In this document: positions 1-10,330 of the stretch, piece by piece
Numbering within the stretch: position 1 is the stretch's first letter
How the letters are laid out: each line of letters starts with the position of its first letter
Assembly: GCF_027943255.1 (NCBI RefSeq)
Contig: NC_072895.1
Coordinates: 33,888,001-33,952,000 of the forward strand
Direction of reading: 5' to 3'
Length of the DNA: 64,000 nucleotides
DNA from: Anastrepha obliqua
Lineage: Eukaryota > Arthropoda > Insecta > Diptera > Tephritidae
The notes under the pieces: model-generated
What the model saw: only the letters and a program-made list of their open reading frames with translations
Told to the model about the DNA's origin: nothing
Databases searched by the model: none
Made by a program: the position numbers and the translations under genes

Positions 1-597
1 GATTGCCGAAAAAGCAATGCACCCACAAAGAGTGACTGTTTGGTGCGGTTTATGGGCCGGTGGCACCACTGGGTCGTATTTTTTCCAAAATGAGGCCGGT
101 CAGGCAGTTACTGTGAATAGTGTTCGCTATCGTGAGATGATAACGAACTGTTTATGCCCCGAATTGGAAGATATGGATGTGGATGATATGTTGTTTCAAC
201 AGGACGTTGCCACTTGTCACACAGCTAACGAAACAAAGGCTATTTTGCGCGAAAAGTTTGATGGCCGAATAATCTCACGTCGCGGCGATGTCAATTGGCC
301 GCCAAGATCATGTGATTTGACACCATTGGACGTCTTTCTTTGGGGTTATTTGAAAGAAAAAGTGTACGTCGATAAGCCAGCAACAATTCAAGAGCTAGAG
401 GATGATCAACGAAAATTTTGACCATCGAATGGAGGTGTGCCGCCGAGGCCACGGCGGCCATTGGACCAATATTTTGTTCCATACGTAATTGAGCCATACC
501 AATATTATCATAATAAAAAGAAATGATAATAATTTCCTAACAAAAATTGTATTTTATTCAAAATCAACACCGGCCCTTGAAACTTAACCACCCTTTA
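1..597 (+). mobile_element. 3' part of a DD41D mariner-like (rosa-type) element
   Basis: This is the 3' portion of an IS630/Tc1/mariner element, cut by the window edge. The frame at 17-421 carries the transposase core: VTVWCGLWAGG, the second catalytic Asp in FQQDVATCHTANET, and the third in PRSCDLTPLDVFLWG. I count exactly 41 residues between the two aspartates, which marks the DD41D group rather than DD34D mariner. Near 405 the frame shifts; the C-terminal motif continues in another frame (ENFDHRMEVCRRGHGGHW). The element ends near 597 in a terminal repeat that reads TAAAGGGTGGTTAAGTTTC inward, next to a TA. It is a decayed copy lying in an intron of the receptor gene. Confidence 0.8.
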
Positions 598-847
598 TAA
601 TACTTTCAATTATTCTTGCTCAAAAACGCATTTGCTATAATTGCCTTATTAGGCTTGTGTAAGCGTCGTTTACGTCGTCATTTACGGCGGCAAGGCATAT
701 ATAAGGTTTGGTAGCCTAAAAGGATTTTGTCGAATACAATAGTTGGCCCATCATTAATTGTAAACTATTTATCTATTGTTGTTATTATTTTTACTATCTA
801 CATACATACATAAATATGCCCCTACGTTTGTTTGCAACTCTTTCCAG

Positions 848-1036
848 GTGTTGATAACAAAACTCCGTTCAGCCAACACTGTGGAAACGCGTCAATATCG
901 CAAAGCGGCCAAGGCCTTGTTGGTTCTCATTCCGCTCTTCGGCATTACCTACCTGGTGGTTTTAGCTGGCCCCAGCGAAAGTGGAGTAATGAGTCATATG
1001 TTTGCTGTAGTGCGGGCATTGCTGCTCAGCACCCAG
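848..1036 (+). CDS. Dh31-R: Class B GPCR exon: ICL3, TM6, start of TM7 (DH31 receptor-like)
   Basis: This internal exon of a secretin-family receptor follows the acceptor TTTCCAG and ends at donor CCCAG|GTATAC. It has 63 codons and phase 0 at both ends. It encodes [20 protein letters not shown] (third intracellular loop), then a hydrophobic TM6 starting [17 protein letters not shown], an extracellular loop, and the start of TM7 ([11 protein letters not shown]). The sequence closely resembles insect calcitonin-like diuretic hormone 31 receptors, Gs-coupled plasma-membrane receptors for the peptide DH31. That assignment rests on recalled family resemblance; the CRF-like DH44 receptor is the main alternative. 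The ligand domain and TM1-TM5 lie upstream of the window. Confidence 0.85.
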
Positions 1037-1330
1037 GTATACAAATAAAATATTGTAGAATAAAAAGTACGAACAAAAGAAGCAGTGAATGGGATATTGT
1101 TGAAACTTTATGAGTAATATTGTAGAGCAAGAATGAAAACAAGAAAAGAGGGCAAGAAAATAAATCGAATATGAATGCCAGCGAACGGAGTGCTGGTTTT
1201 TCTTACGCAATTTATGTATTTTCTCAAAATCTTCGATGCTTGCTTTGATTTCATTTGTATTATAAGTATTGTATATTATAAACTATGTATATGTCAGTAT
1301 ATATGTATGAATTTTTTCCTCGTTCAACAG

Positions 1331-1446
1331 GGATTTTCAGTGTCATTGTTCTATTGTTTTCTCAACTCTGAAGTGCGAAACACACTGAGGCATCACGTTT
1401 CCAGATGGCGCGATGAGCGAAATATTCAGCTGAATCAAAGCAGAAG
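1331..1446 (+). CDS. Dh31-R: Class B GPCR exon: TM7 and proximal tail (DH31 receptor-like)
   Basis: The exon begins after acceptor CGTTCAACAG and ends at donor AAG|GTGAGC. It continues the preceding exon in frame after a 294-bp intron. It reads [19 protein letters not shown] and then a basic tail segment ending in NQSRR. The motif FYCFLNSEV is the TM7/helix 8 signature of class B receptors. The last codon is split (AG|G) and completed by the first base of the exon at 17767, so the phases agree across a 16.3 kb intron. The 116-nt length is typical for a receptor tail exon. Confidence 0.87.
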
Positions 1447-1602
1447 GTGAGCTTGCAGGTGATTAGTATGTATACTCGAATTTACTTCTAAGCATGTTTC
1501 GATGTCTCAAAGAGTGAATACTAAATATGAAATTTATAACTTAATCGCTTACGAGGTATATTTCATAGTCAGAAAAAGTCACTTTAACTTTTTACAATAT
1601 TC

Positions 1603-3185
1603 GAAATATTTTTTGAAGTGAAACTTCTTTAGCGGCGGTCTGATATTTGAGCGAGAATGGAGAGTGAATTGGAAAAAATGTAACGTTTAGAGATTACGTT
1701 ACGCGAGAGAGAAAAAAGAAACAACGTAAAGAGAAGGAGAAAGAGAGCTATACATTTTCTATACCTAAGACATAGGCTTCGATGTAAGACAGAGTATACA
1801 GATATATAACATAGAGAGAAAGAGAAGGAGAGCTATACATCATAATGTTACGCGACAGAGAAAAAAATCAGAAAAAAAGTTGCTGGTCATGTTGCAGCGC
1901 ATAATATCTGTAAAACAGCGGTACCAATCGGACGACGCACATCAACAATCCCGCTTAACAACAACAAAACGATTAACGCAAACGATCACATTTACCATTA
2001 GTTTGTGCTTGTGCGACGACCATTCACAAGTCTCAGGGAAGCACGTATTCTGAAGTTGTTTACGAATATGATAAAAAACATTCGCAATCATTAGTTTACG
2101 TTGCTTTATCATGAGTCACTTGTATTGAAGGCTTGTGGATTATAACGAACGGAAATGATTTTAGATTCTACCATGGTCGACGAGCATCAGTCAGTATGTC
2201 TCATTTACAAGATGAATTCCGGAGACTATCGTTAAATAGACTGAAAACTGTGGATAAGCAAATAATCGATTTCATGACTCAGAGAAGAGGGCTATCTGTA
2301 TATACTCTTAATTGTCACAGCCTACGAGCGCATTCCGCAGATTTAACAGACTCTGTCATCCGCAAATCGAGTATAGTACTTTTGTCCAAAACTTGGTTAA
2401 ACGATAACGAGGATATTAGTATACCAAATTTCGATTGCGTCATCAAATATAAGCGACTAAATGTTAGAGCGGGCGGTGTGGCAATCTACCACAATCAAGA
2501 TGATAGCGTAAATATCGTCACACCAAACATGGAAATGACTGCAAGGCAGTCTCAGTCATATTCATCAACAGTCACACCAGTTGGCGATGTTTGCATTGCA
2601 GAATGTCAAACGCTGAATGGAAACACTATTGTCAAAGCCGCCATCTATATCTCACCGAACCAAAATCTTGATGACATAATATATTTCATTCACCGCTCAC
2701 TACTGGTTTACAGCCACGCAGGTGCAAATGCACTTGGAAGAGGCGTAGACAAAATTCCATTGATTCTCGGGGGAGATTTCAACGTAAATTTCGGATCCAA
2801 TGATTCTTTGCCGTTGATTCAATTTCTTCGAGAAGCATTCGATTTGCAGATAAACAATAACCCTAAAGAATCAACAACGAAATCCGGAACTACACTAGAT
2901 GCAATTTTCACACGTTATCTAGAAAATATTGAATCACGTACATTTAATATTTCATATTTCAGCTATCACAAACCAATTATATCAGTATTACCAATTGAAC
3001 CACCAACAGATGATAGCATAATGCATATATAGTTAATAAAATCAAATTTTGGTTACACAAATTTTATACTGTTGTATTTCTTTTGAAATTATCCCTGTCT
3101 CTTTCTCTTCCTCTCTCGCTCTTTCTCTCTCTCTCTCTCTTATTCACACTCATTCACACACAGAAGTTTCACTTCTACCACGTGT
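1603..3185 (+). mobile_element. Helentron-type rolling-circle element, internally deleted
   Basis: The two ends carry the same 13-bp motif in opposite orientation: GAAGTGAAACTTC at 1615-1627 and GAAGTTTCACTTC at 3163-3175. Between them lies a purine-rich 5' leader (GAGAGAAAAAAGA tracts, 1690-1870), a helicase-endonuclease coding relic (1986-3032) and a CT-rich 3' zone. The same 5' leader occurs inverted near 6395-6595, so the ends are mobile and shared. A Helentron bears a PIF1-type helicase fused to an apurinic-like endonuclease, which fits. The Rep domain and most of the helicase are absent, so this is a deletion derivative. Exact ends are inferred. Confidence 0.65.
1986..3032 (+). pseudogene. 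Helentron helicase C-terminus fused to EEP endonuclease
   Basis: One frame runs from 1986 to the stop at 3032, broken by TGA at 2112-2114. Before the stop are PIF1-helicase motifs V (TIHKSQGST) and VI (QSLVYVALS*VT); the stop replaces the expected arginine of motif VI. After it follow 299 codons of an endonuclease/exonuclease/phosphatase domain, numbered here from 2133. Asn60 lies in LNCHSL, Tyr172 in IYISP, Asp215 and Asn217 in GGDFNVNFG, Asp256 in GTTLDAIF and His279 in SYHKPI. Position 86 in LLSKTWL is Lys where the family normally has catalytic Glu. The protein should therefore be inactive even though this long frame survives. Confidence 0.75.
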
Positions 3186-3396
3186 ACGATGCTGCACATA
3201 ATTTTTTTTTTACCACATTTTATTCGTTAAAGCCTCTTAAACAAAGGTTTAAAATTTTGTACAAAATTCTGAGAATCGGTTTATTTGTGGCCTAGAGTGT
3301 AATAAACAGAAAACTGAAACAACCTTGAAAAAACTTTATATTTTTCAGAATTGTTCAATGTTGAAAATTTTGCCATAGAGTTTTATAAAGTGAAAT

Positions 3397-4670
3397 ATTC
3401 TTGGTTCCTTGGCGAAATATCCTCCAAATTAAAATTAAAATTTTCTAATTTTTTTTTTAATTTTTTAATTCTTAATTTTTTTAATATTTTTTTTAAATTC
3501 TTTTCATGTGTTTTTACAATTTTTGAGATATTCTTGATTCCTTGGGGAAACATCCTTAAAATTAAAGTTTTAATTTAAAATTTTTTTGAGATATTCTTGG
3601 TTCCTCGGGGAAATATCTTTAAAACTAAAATTTTAGTTTTTAATATTTGTATATTTTTTTTTAATCATTTATTTTTTGTTAATTTTTTTGATATATTCTT
3701 GGTTCCTTGAAGAAATATCTTTAAAATACAAAGTTTAATTTTTTAGTTCTTAATTTTTTTAATATTTTTTTTTTTAATTCTTTCATGTGTTTATAAATTT
3801 TTTGAGATATTCTTGATTCCTTAGGGGAATATCCTTAAAATTAAAATTTTAATTTTAAATTTTTTTTTGTAATTGTTTTTGAGATATTCTTGGTTCTTTG
3901 GAAAAATATCCTTAAGACTAAAATTTTAATTTTTTAGCTTAAAAAAGATTTTTTTTTTGCTAATTTTTTTGAGATATTCTTGGTTTTTTAAAGAAATATC
4001 TTTAAAATTCAAATTTTAATTCTTAATTTTTTTAATATTTTTTTTTTTAATTCTTTCATGTGTTTGTAAATTTTTTGAGATATTATTGATTCCTTGTGGA
4101 AATATTCTTAAAATTGAACTTTTAATTTTTAATTTTTTTTAATTTTTGAGATATTCTTGTTTCCTTGGGGAAATATCCTTAAAATTAAAATTTTAATTTT
4201 CTAATTTTTAATTTTTTTTTTAATTTTTTGAGATATTCTTGATTTCTTGATGAAATATCTTTAAAATTCTAATTTTAATTTTTTAGTTCTTAATTTTTTT
4301 AATATTTTTTTTTTATTTTTTCATGTATTAAATTATTTCAAATTAAAGTTTTAATTTTAAATTTTTTTTGTACATTTCTTTGAGATATTCTTGGTTCCTT
4401 GGGGAAATATCTTTAAAATTAAAATTTTTATTTTTATTTTTTTTTTAATTTTGTTTTGTTAATTTTTTTGAGACATTCTTGGTTCTTTGAAGAAACATCT
4501 TTAAAATTAAAATTTTAATTTTTTTTTAATTTTTAATTTTTTCTCGTTTTGTACCTACATTTTTGGAGATATTCTTGATTCCTTGAAGAAATATCCTTAA
4601 AATTAAAATTTTAATTTTTTTTAATTTTTAATTTTTTCTTGTTTTGTAAATTTTTTGAGATAGACTTGGT
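3397..4670 (+). repeat. AT-rich minisatellite, about 14 diverged units
   Basis: A core reading GAGATATTCTTGGTTCCTTG, followed by GGAAATATCCTTAAAATTAA and a T-rich spacer, recurs near 3397, 3529, 3588, 3692, 3803, 3880, 3970, 4076, 4147, 4230, 4380, 4470, 4566 and, partially, 4657. Spacing varies from about 60 to 150 bp because the T-rich spacers differ in length. Alternate units end in a longer TTAATATTTTTTTTT spacer, which suggests a higher-order dimer. There is no coding potential. It lies in the large receptor intron. Confidence 0.9.
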
Positions 4671-4807
4671 AAAATATAAATATATATGTGATTCATGTAG
4701 AAACAAAAAATGCTACCATTATTTATCCACACCCATCGTGTTCATATGGCGTTTATTTTGCGTTGAGTGATCTTTGAACTCCACTCATCCGATTCCTTAA
4801 TATAATA

Positions 4808-6057
4808 TTGGGAGGTTGAGCTAGTTTTAAAGGTGACACACAGATGGCGCTATTTATCACTTTATCGCGTTGGCAATACTGAATATATATTCATGACAAA
4901 GCCTCATCCCTAGGCTTTGTTTATCAGTATCTGTCATTTCGCTGAAGTATAAACAACGCAGTGTTTTCGTGCTCCGAGTATGTCAACTTTCGTGCCGTCG
5001 AAACGCAATTTGCAGGAAGCTTTGCTTTTCTGCTTCAATTTGAAAAAAAAATACAGCCCAAGCCCGTGAATTGCTGCAGGAGGCCTACCCAGACCATACT
5101 CCGTCGATTTCAACATGTGAGTACTGGTTTCGACGATTCAAAAGTGGTGATTTTCACACCGAAGACAAGGAGCGTCTTGGCCAGCCCAAAAAGTTCGAGG
5201 ACGCAGAATTGGAGGAATTGGTAAACGAGGACTCGTGCCAAACCCAAGAAGAGCTTGCTGAATCATTGGGCGTTGATAAATCAACCGTTTGCAAGCGTCT
5301 AAAAGCGATGGGAATAATCCAAAAGCAAGGACATTGGGTCCCGTACGAGTTGAAGCTGCGCGACGTCGAACGGCGATTTTTTACGTGCGAATTGCTGATC
5401 GAGCGACAAAATCGGAAGGGTTTTTTGCATCGGGTGGTGACTGGCGACGAAAAATGGATTCACTACGATAACCCAAAACGCAAAAAGTCATGGGGTTTGC
5501 CCGGCCACGCATCAACGTCGACGGCCAAGCAGAATATTCACGGCAAGAAAATCATGCTCTGCATTTGGTGGGATAAGGTCGGCGTCGTATATTTTGAGCT
5601 GCTCCAACCGGGCGAAACGATCACGGGGGATCGTTACCGACTGCAATTGATGCGTTTAAGCCGGGCATTGAAAGAAAAACGGCCGGAAACGGTAAAAAGG
5701 CACGACAAGGTTATTTTGCAACATGACAACGTTCGGCCACATGTTGCTCAACCTGTCAAAAAATACCTTGGAACGCTTTGCTGGGAAGTGTTACCCCACC
5801 CGCCGTATAGTCCAGACATAGCTCCCTCCGATTATCATTTGTTCCGGCATATGAGTCTCCCAAAATATGGGTTGAGTCATGGATAGCCAAGCAGAGGCCA
5901 GAATTTTGGAGAAACGGCATGCGGAAATTGCCCGAAAGATGGGCGAAAGTTGTAGCTAGCGATGGCCAATACTTCGAATAAAATATTTTGTACCGTTTTT
6001 TCACAATAAAGCCCCAAATCTTCGAAAAAAACCTTTAAAACTAATTCAACCTCCCAA
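4808..6057 (+). mobile_element. mariner element, mauritiana-like, both TIRs and TA duplication
   Basis: The left terminal repeat TTGGGAGGTTGAGCTAGTTT at 4808 matches the inverted right end at 6057 (TTGGGAGGTTGAATTAGTTT), each flanked by TA. The 1250-bp length is that of an almost complete mariner. It carries a broken transposase (4980-5981). The subfamily call rests on a protein layout like the Mos1 group (FCF.LKK, VVTGDEKWIHY, MLCIWWD). It is inserted in the large receptor intron. Confidence 0.9.
4980..5981 (+). pseudogene. mariner transposase (DD34D), frameshifted
   Basis: A Mos1-like transposase starts at ATG 4980 (MSTFVPSKRNLQ). A run of nine A near 5042-5050 shifts the frame, after which 5071-5886 is open. 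It has the paired helix-turn-helix region (TCEYWFRRFKSGDF; QTQEELAESLGVDKSTV), the linker WVPYEL, then catalytic Asp in VVTGDEKWIHY, ILQHDNVRPH and PPYSPDIAPSDYHLF, with 34 residues between the last two aspartates. Near 5870 a deletion and frameshift remove a stretch after YHLF. The C-terminal motif (WAKVVASDGQYFE) then follows in another frame to the stop at 5981. The triad is intact but the protein cannot be made whole. Confidence 0.85.
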
Positions 6058-6394
6058 TACAAAGTTAAAATCGTTACAAAGTAGAAGAAATATACTGTCA
6101 CTTTGCTTTGTTTTCTATATTACAAATGGAAAAGTTCGCTCGCCTTTACTCTCAAAGCGCATTCATTTTTACATACCTCAAAAAAATCTTCGGAGTAATG
6201 ACTTATTCTTCCTAGAGCGGGTTAGGACTGTTTATGCCTCGAAAGCACCTTTGATTAGATCATTGAATGAATTTAATCATATTTCAAGTTCCTCGGATTT
6301 TGATTTAAGGTTATCTAAATTTCACCTCAAACAGTAGGCACCAAAAATATATTTCCTACAAGTTTGCACCAACAAACAAGCGTCAAAAAGTAGG
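6058..6394. other. Intron spacer, nothing recognised
   Basis: AT-rich receptor-intron sequence between the mariner right end and the inverted Helentron leader. No frame, repeat or RNA gene was recognised here. Confidence 0.4.
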
Positions 6395-6595
6395 CAGTGT
6401 TATTTCTCACTAGAAATAACCAACCACAAGGAAAAACTCAGGAAAAATAGTCTAAAGTGTATCTCATCTTTTCCTCTACGTTATATCTTTTTTCTCTCTC
6501 GCAGAACGAAAATGGCCAAAACGTTGCATGGCCTTGAAATATTACTCTTCATTCTCGCTCGTCCAACGACGCCTAAGAAGTTTCACTTCAATAAT
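6395..6595 (-). mobile_element. Helentron 5' end fragment, inverted
   Basis: Read on the - strand from 6595, this matches the leader of the element at 1603: GAAGTGAAACTTCTT (6577-6589 inverted), then GAGCGAGAATGAAGAG and GCGAGAGAGAAAAAAGA in the same order and spacing. No partner end in the opposite orientation lies between 3175 and here, so it is either truncated or its other half has been lost. Boundaries on the left are uncertain. Confidence 0.6.
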
Positions 6596-7932
6596 TTTTT
6601 TCGTGTAAATTGCATAAATTAAAATTATTTTATGTGAAAACGGGTATTTTTCACATAACCTAATCTTCACATTATTGAATCTACTTATATAAGAAAAGGA
6701 GACCTCTAATAATGCCAGCTTGTTACTTTAGCTATCGTTGCTTATTCCTTCAGACAAACCGGTAAACATTTAAGTACTATGCGTGTAAGTGTGTAAACTC
6801 TATTTTATGTAAGTATGTATTTGTGTGGATATTTAATTTCAATTTCAATGGAACGTGTGGAATCGCTGCTTGGTTTTACATAAGTACTTATAAGTACATA
6901 TGAGTGCACACATACATACATATATTACACGAACTGATGCATCTCTTCTTATCTGAGAAATAAGAAAAGCAGGAAGCTCGCATGAATCGTTTGAGTCGCT
7001 TTTCGTTGAATTCGCTTTTTCCCATTCACTTTTTCATTCAATCTACTTATTTAATTCATTGAGTGCCTCATTCACAAAATTAAATCTTGAAATACATCGT
7101 ACACATGAAAAAGGGCGGCGTGGCACGAATTTTCTATTCAAATAGCAAAATAAAATAAAAGCTAGTTGCAGTGGATTATAAAATTATTTTTCCGGGTGGA
7201 ATGAATTTAAAACGAATCTTGTTCATACGCAGCAACAGCCACTTTGCGCCCAGCTAAGGATTAACAATTCCTATAAACACTTTTTTCTAATTTCATGAGG
7301 ATGCAGGAGAAAAAATTTGCACAACTTTTTGAGAAGGCAGGGCAAAATCAAATCCCAAAAGTAGTTTAGCTAAAAGCACATAAAATATGTAAGTGGGTAA
7401 CGGCTGAAGGTAAGGTTGGAAACCATTGTCTAATGGGTACATTATTTGGGCCTCTCAATTACATTCTGTGAACGTAACTATGATATTTTGAAAGAAAAAA
7501 GAAATAATTTTGTTATACGGTATAGTTCAGCTCTCTACCATTTTTTGTGGCGTCCAATAGGTGTATAGTAGAAATAGGAGTATTGATGCCAACTTGAGGA
7601 CAACGTCAAGATGCCCACCACACACATACCTATTTACGTGGCATTATGGTTTTTAAGCTAAACAGAGGAAATTTATAATAGCGATATAAACTTTTAATGA
7701 GGGCTGCTTACTATGGAAACCAATAGTAGCGGAAAATTCTGATTCTGAAATTTTCCGATATTTCTTTTTAAATTTTCTCATCTGTTAAAGACTCAATGGA
7801 TGCTCAGAAGCTTCAACCCGACTTGAACAATTTTCATCGTTGGTGAAGGACGTCGCGTCTGTCTTTGAATATTAAAAAATGCTTTCATTTAACATTTTCG
7901 AAGCGTCGGTACATTCAACACATCCTACACCA
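6596..7932. other. Intron spacer, no gene recognised
   Basis: About 1.3 kb of receptor-intron DNA with no long frame, no terminal repeats and no protein motif that I can recognise. It ends at the A that precedes the TC start of the Helitron. Confidence 0.4.
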
Positions 7933-9912
7933 TCTATACTAATATTATAAAGAGGAAAACTTTGTTTGTTTGTTTGTTTGTTTGTAACGAATAGGCTCAA
8001 AAACTACTGGACCGATTTTAAAAATTCTTTCACCATTCGAAAACTACATTATCCAAGAGTAACATGGATTACATTTTATTTTGGAAAAAAATAGGGTTCC
8101 GTAAGATATTTGGATTTTTCGGACACAAACTGAAAAAAATCGTATATATAAAATAAAGTCAACTTTTTGTGTGTGTTCGCTAACCGGCCGTGTCTGCACC
8201 GAATTAAACCAAACTTACACACATTGTTAAGAAGGTATTGAAGATGGTTTCCGTATAGTTTGGATACTTACTGGTGGATAGGGCTCGAGATATAGGTCAA
8301 AACGTGGACCCGGGTAACCCTTGGATGTGTATGTACAATATGGGTATCAAATGGAAGCTGTTGGTGAATGCTTTAGTTCAGAGTATTTCCCTCCGCTCCG
8401 TGACTAGGGTCTCGAGATAGAGACCAAAACGTGGACCCTAGAATGTGTTTGTACAATATGGATATCAAATGAAAGCTGTTGGTGAATGCCTTAGTACAGA
8501 GTATTTTTCATGCCGCTACGTGACTGGGGTCTCGAGATATAGGTCAAAACGTGGACCCGGGTAACCTTTGGTTGTGTATGTACAATATGGGTATCAAATG
8601 AAAGCTGTTGATAAGTGCTTTAATACGGGGTAATTTTCATACCTATTGATGACTAGGGTCTCGAAATATATGCCAAAACGTGGACCCGCCGTGTCTTTGC
8701 ACCGAATTAAACCAAACTTACACACATTGTTAAGGAGGTATTGAAGATGGTTTCCGTATAGTTTGGATACCTATTGGTAGATAGGGTCTCGAGATATAGG
8801 TCAAAACGTGGACCCGGGTAACCTTCGAATGTGTATGTACAATATGGGTATCAAATGGAAGCTGTTGGTGAATGCTTTAGTTCAGAGTATTTCCCTCCGC
8901 TCCGTGACTAGGGTCTCGAGATAGAGACCAAAACGTGGACCCTAGAATGTGTTTGTACAATATGGATATCAAATGAAAGCTGTTGGTGAATGCCTTAGTA
9001 CAGAGTATTTTTCATGCCGCTACATGACTGGGGTCTCGAGATATAGGTCAAAACGTGGACCCGGGTAACCTTTGGTTGTGTATGTACAATATGGGTATCA
9101 AATGAAAGCTGTTGATAAGTGCTTTAATACGGGGTAATTTTCATACCTATTGATGACTAGGGTCTCGAAATATATGCCAAAACGTGGACCCGCTGTGTCT
9201 TTTCACCGAATTAAACCAAACTTATGCACATTGTTTAGTAAGTATTGAAAATGGGTTTCGTAAAGTTTGGTTGTAATTCGGAGCAGTGGCAACGGGTACA
9301 GCGTTCTTTTGAGCCAGCCATAATGTCGCTTACTTTTTTAACTCTTGGGGCGGAACTGAACTGTCAAATTGACAGTGTGAGTTACAATGTGTCAATATTT
9401 CTTTCTGATTTGGATGCCATAAGTAAAAAACGTAAGTGCAACATGTAAAAATTGTTTGTGAATTTTTTTGGAGTGGATTTTGGAACAGTGAATAATTTCT
9501 TACGAAATTTGAGAATTTAATGTGAAATCCGAATGAAATTATGTGTTCGTGGAAAAAACAATTTTTTTCGTTTTTTTTTTTTGAAAAATATAAATGGATA
9601 ATGGTTAAAAAAGCTCCAATGCTTAATAAAACATATAAATTGAAACGAAAAATTCATGGATGATCAGGAAAAAAGACGATTGTTTATTCATATGCGTTGA
9701 TTTGAAATTTAAAAACAATCTTCTTTTTTCCTGATTTTCAATTTATATTTTATATTTACTCAAAAACAAATAGAAAAACAAAAAATATTGTTTATGCCAA
9801 AGCGCTTGAATAAAGAATAAAGAAATAAATAATATGAAAACCATATATTTTCTGTTCTAAACCATATCTATTCTATTTTAGTGTGCCCAGGGAAGGGGGC
9901 CGGGTTTGCTAG
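7933..9912 (+). mobile_element. Non-autonomous Helitron with canonical ends
   Basis: The element starts with TC in TCTATACTAATATTATAAAG (7933) and ends in CTAG (9909-9912), with host A on the left and T on the right, as rolling-circle insertion between A and T predicts. A G/C-rich inverted segment (GTGCCCAGGG...GGGCCGGGTTTG) lies just before CTAG, where Helitrons have a hairpin. After the start come a (GTTT)n tract and a conserved ACTACTGGACCGATTTTAAA block. There is no Rep/helicase. A perfect-looking hairpin (GATCAGGAAAAAAGA...TCTTTTTTCCTGAT) lies at about 9650-9740. A second, 3'-truncated copy is at 39622. Confidence 0.85.
8189..9235 (+). repeat. Internal satellite of the Helitron (~500-bp units, ~125-bp subunits)
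   Basis: The phrase CACCGAATTAAACCAAACTT recurs near 8198, 8700 and 9203, giving a unit of about 500 bp present twice plus a start of a third. Inside each unit the string AAAACGTGGACCC recurs about every 125 bp (eight times from about 8299 to 9190), followed by TGTACAATATGG and TATCAAATG. The array is therefore a higher-order repeat of four related subunits. The other Helitron copy has the same architecture with nine subunits. Confidence 0.88.
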
Positions 9913-9944
9913 TTTTTAATAAAGTATAATACTTTAAAGTGTAA

Positions 9945-10330
9945 CAGAGTTTAAGGAGCTTGGAGTTTCATTCGACACGAAATTTTCCTTCAGTGGTCAC
10001 ATTAATTTTTTTTTCGAAATCGTATTCGCTTCTAGGCTTCATTCACCGCAATGCATCTGAATTTGCTGGTCCGTATACCTACAAATTGTTGTTTACGGCT
10101 CTTGTTCGTTCTCATTTGGAGAGCTTACGACCAACTTTCGCTAAATACTATATTATTAAAAGACCGCCTTTAAAGCTCATGTCTATTCAGACAAGCCTGC
10201 TTCAATTAACGCATATATATTGTATTATATGTGAGATACCGGCCGAAGCATTGGAAAGAGTATGCCAAAATTGAACTAAGCGGATGGACCATTTGAAGCA
10301 GTCGCGGTCAACATTTGCATGAAATAATCT
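9945..10330 (+). mobile_element. LINE relic, end of reverse transcriptase
   Basis: The frame around 9960-10274 contains LGVSFDTKFSFSGHIN-like and GFIHRNASEFAGPYTYKLL, FTALVRSHLE segments. These are typical of the region after the RT palm in Jockey/I-type non-LTR elements (in the family: LGV.FD..L.F..HI, ..LGFI.RN...F.....LK.LY..LVRS.LE). Frameshifts interrupt it near 10010 and 10120. A related relic is at 50880. It is a dead fragment in the receptor intron. Confidence 0.65.

Noticed and set aside
776..847. Frame extending upstream of the first receptor exon ([18 protein letters not shown]...).
   Set aside because: The segment is intronic: a TTTCCAG acceptor at 841-847 precedes the exon and the upstream residues do not fit a class B TM5.
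3083..3578. Two + strand frames rich in Leu/Ser and Phe/Ile.
   Set aside because: They are translations of CT-rich and T-rich simple sequence.
9245..9448. A 67-codon frame conserved in both Helitron copies (also 40870-41073).
   Set aside because: It starts at TTG. The two copies differ by five replacement and two silent changes, so there is no sign of purifying selection. It is Helitron cargo read by chance.
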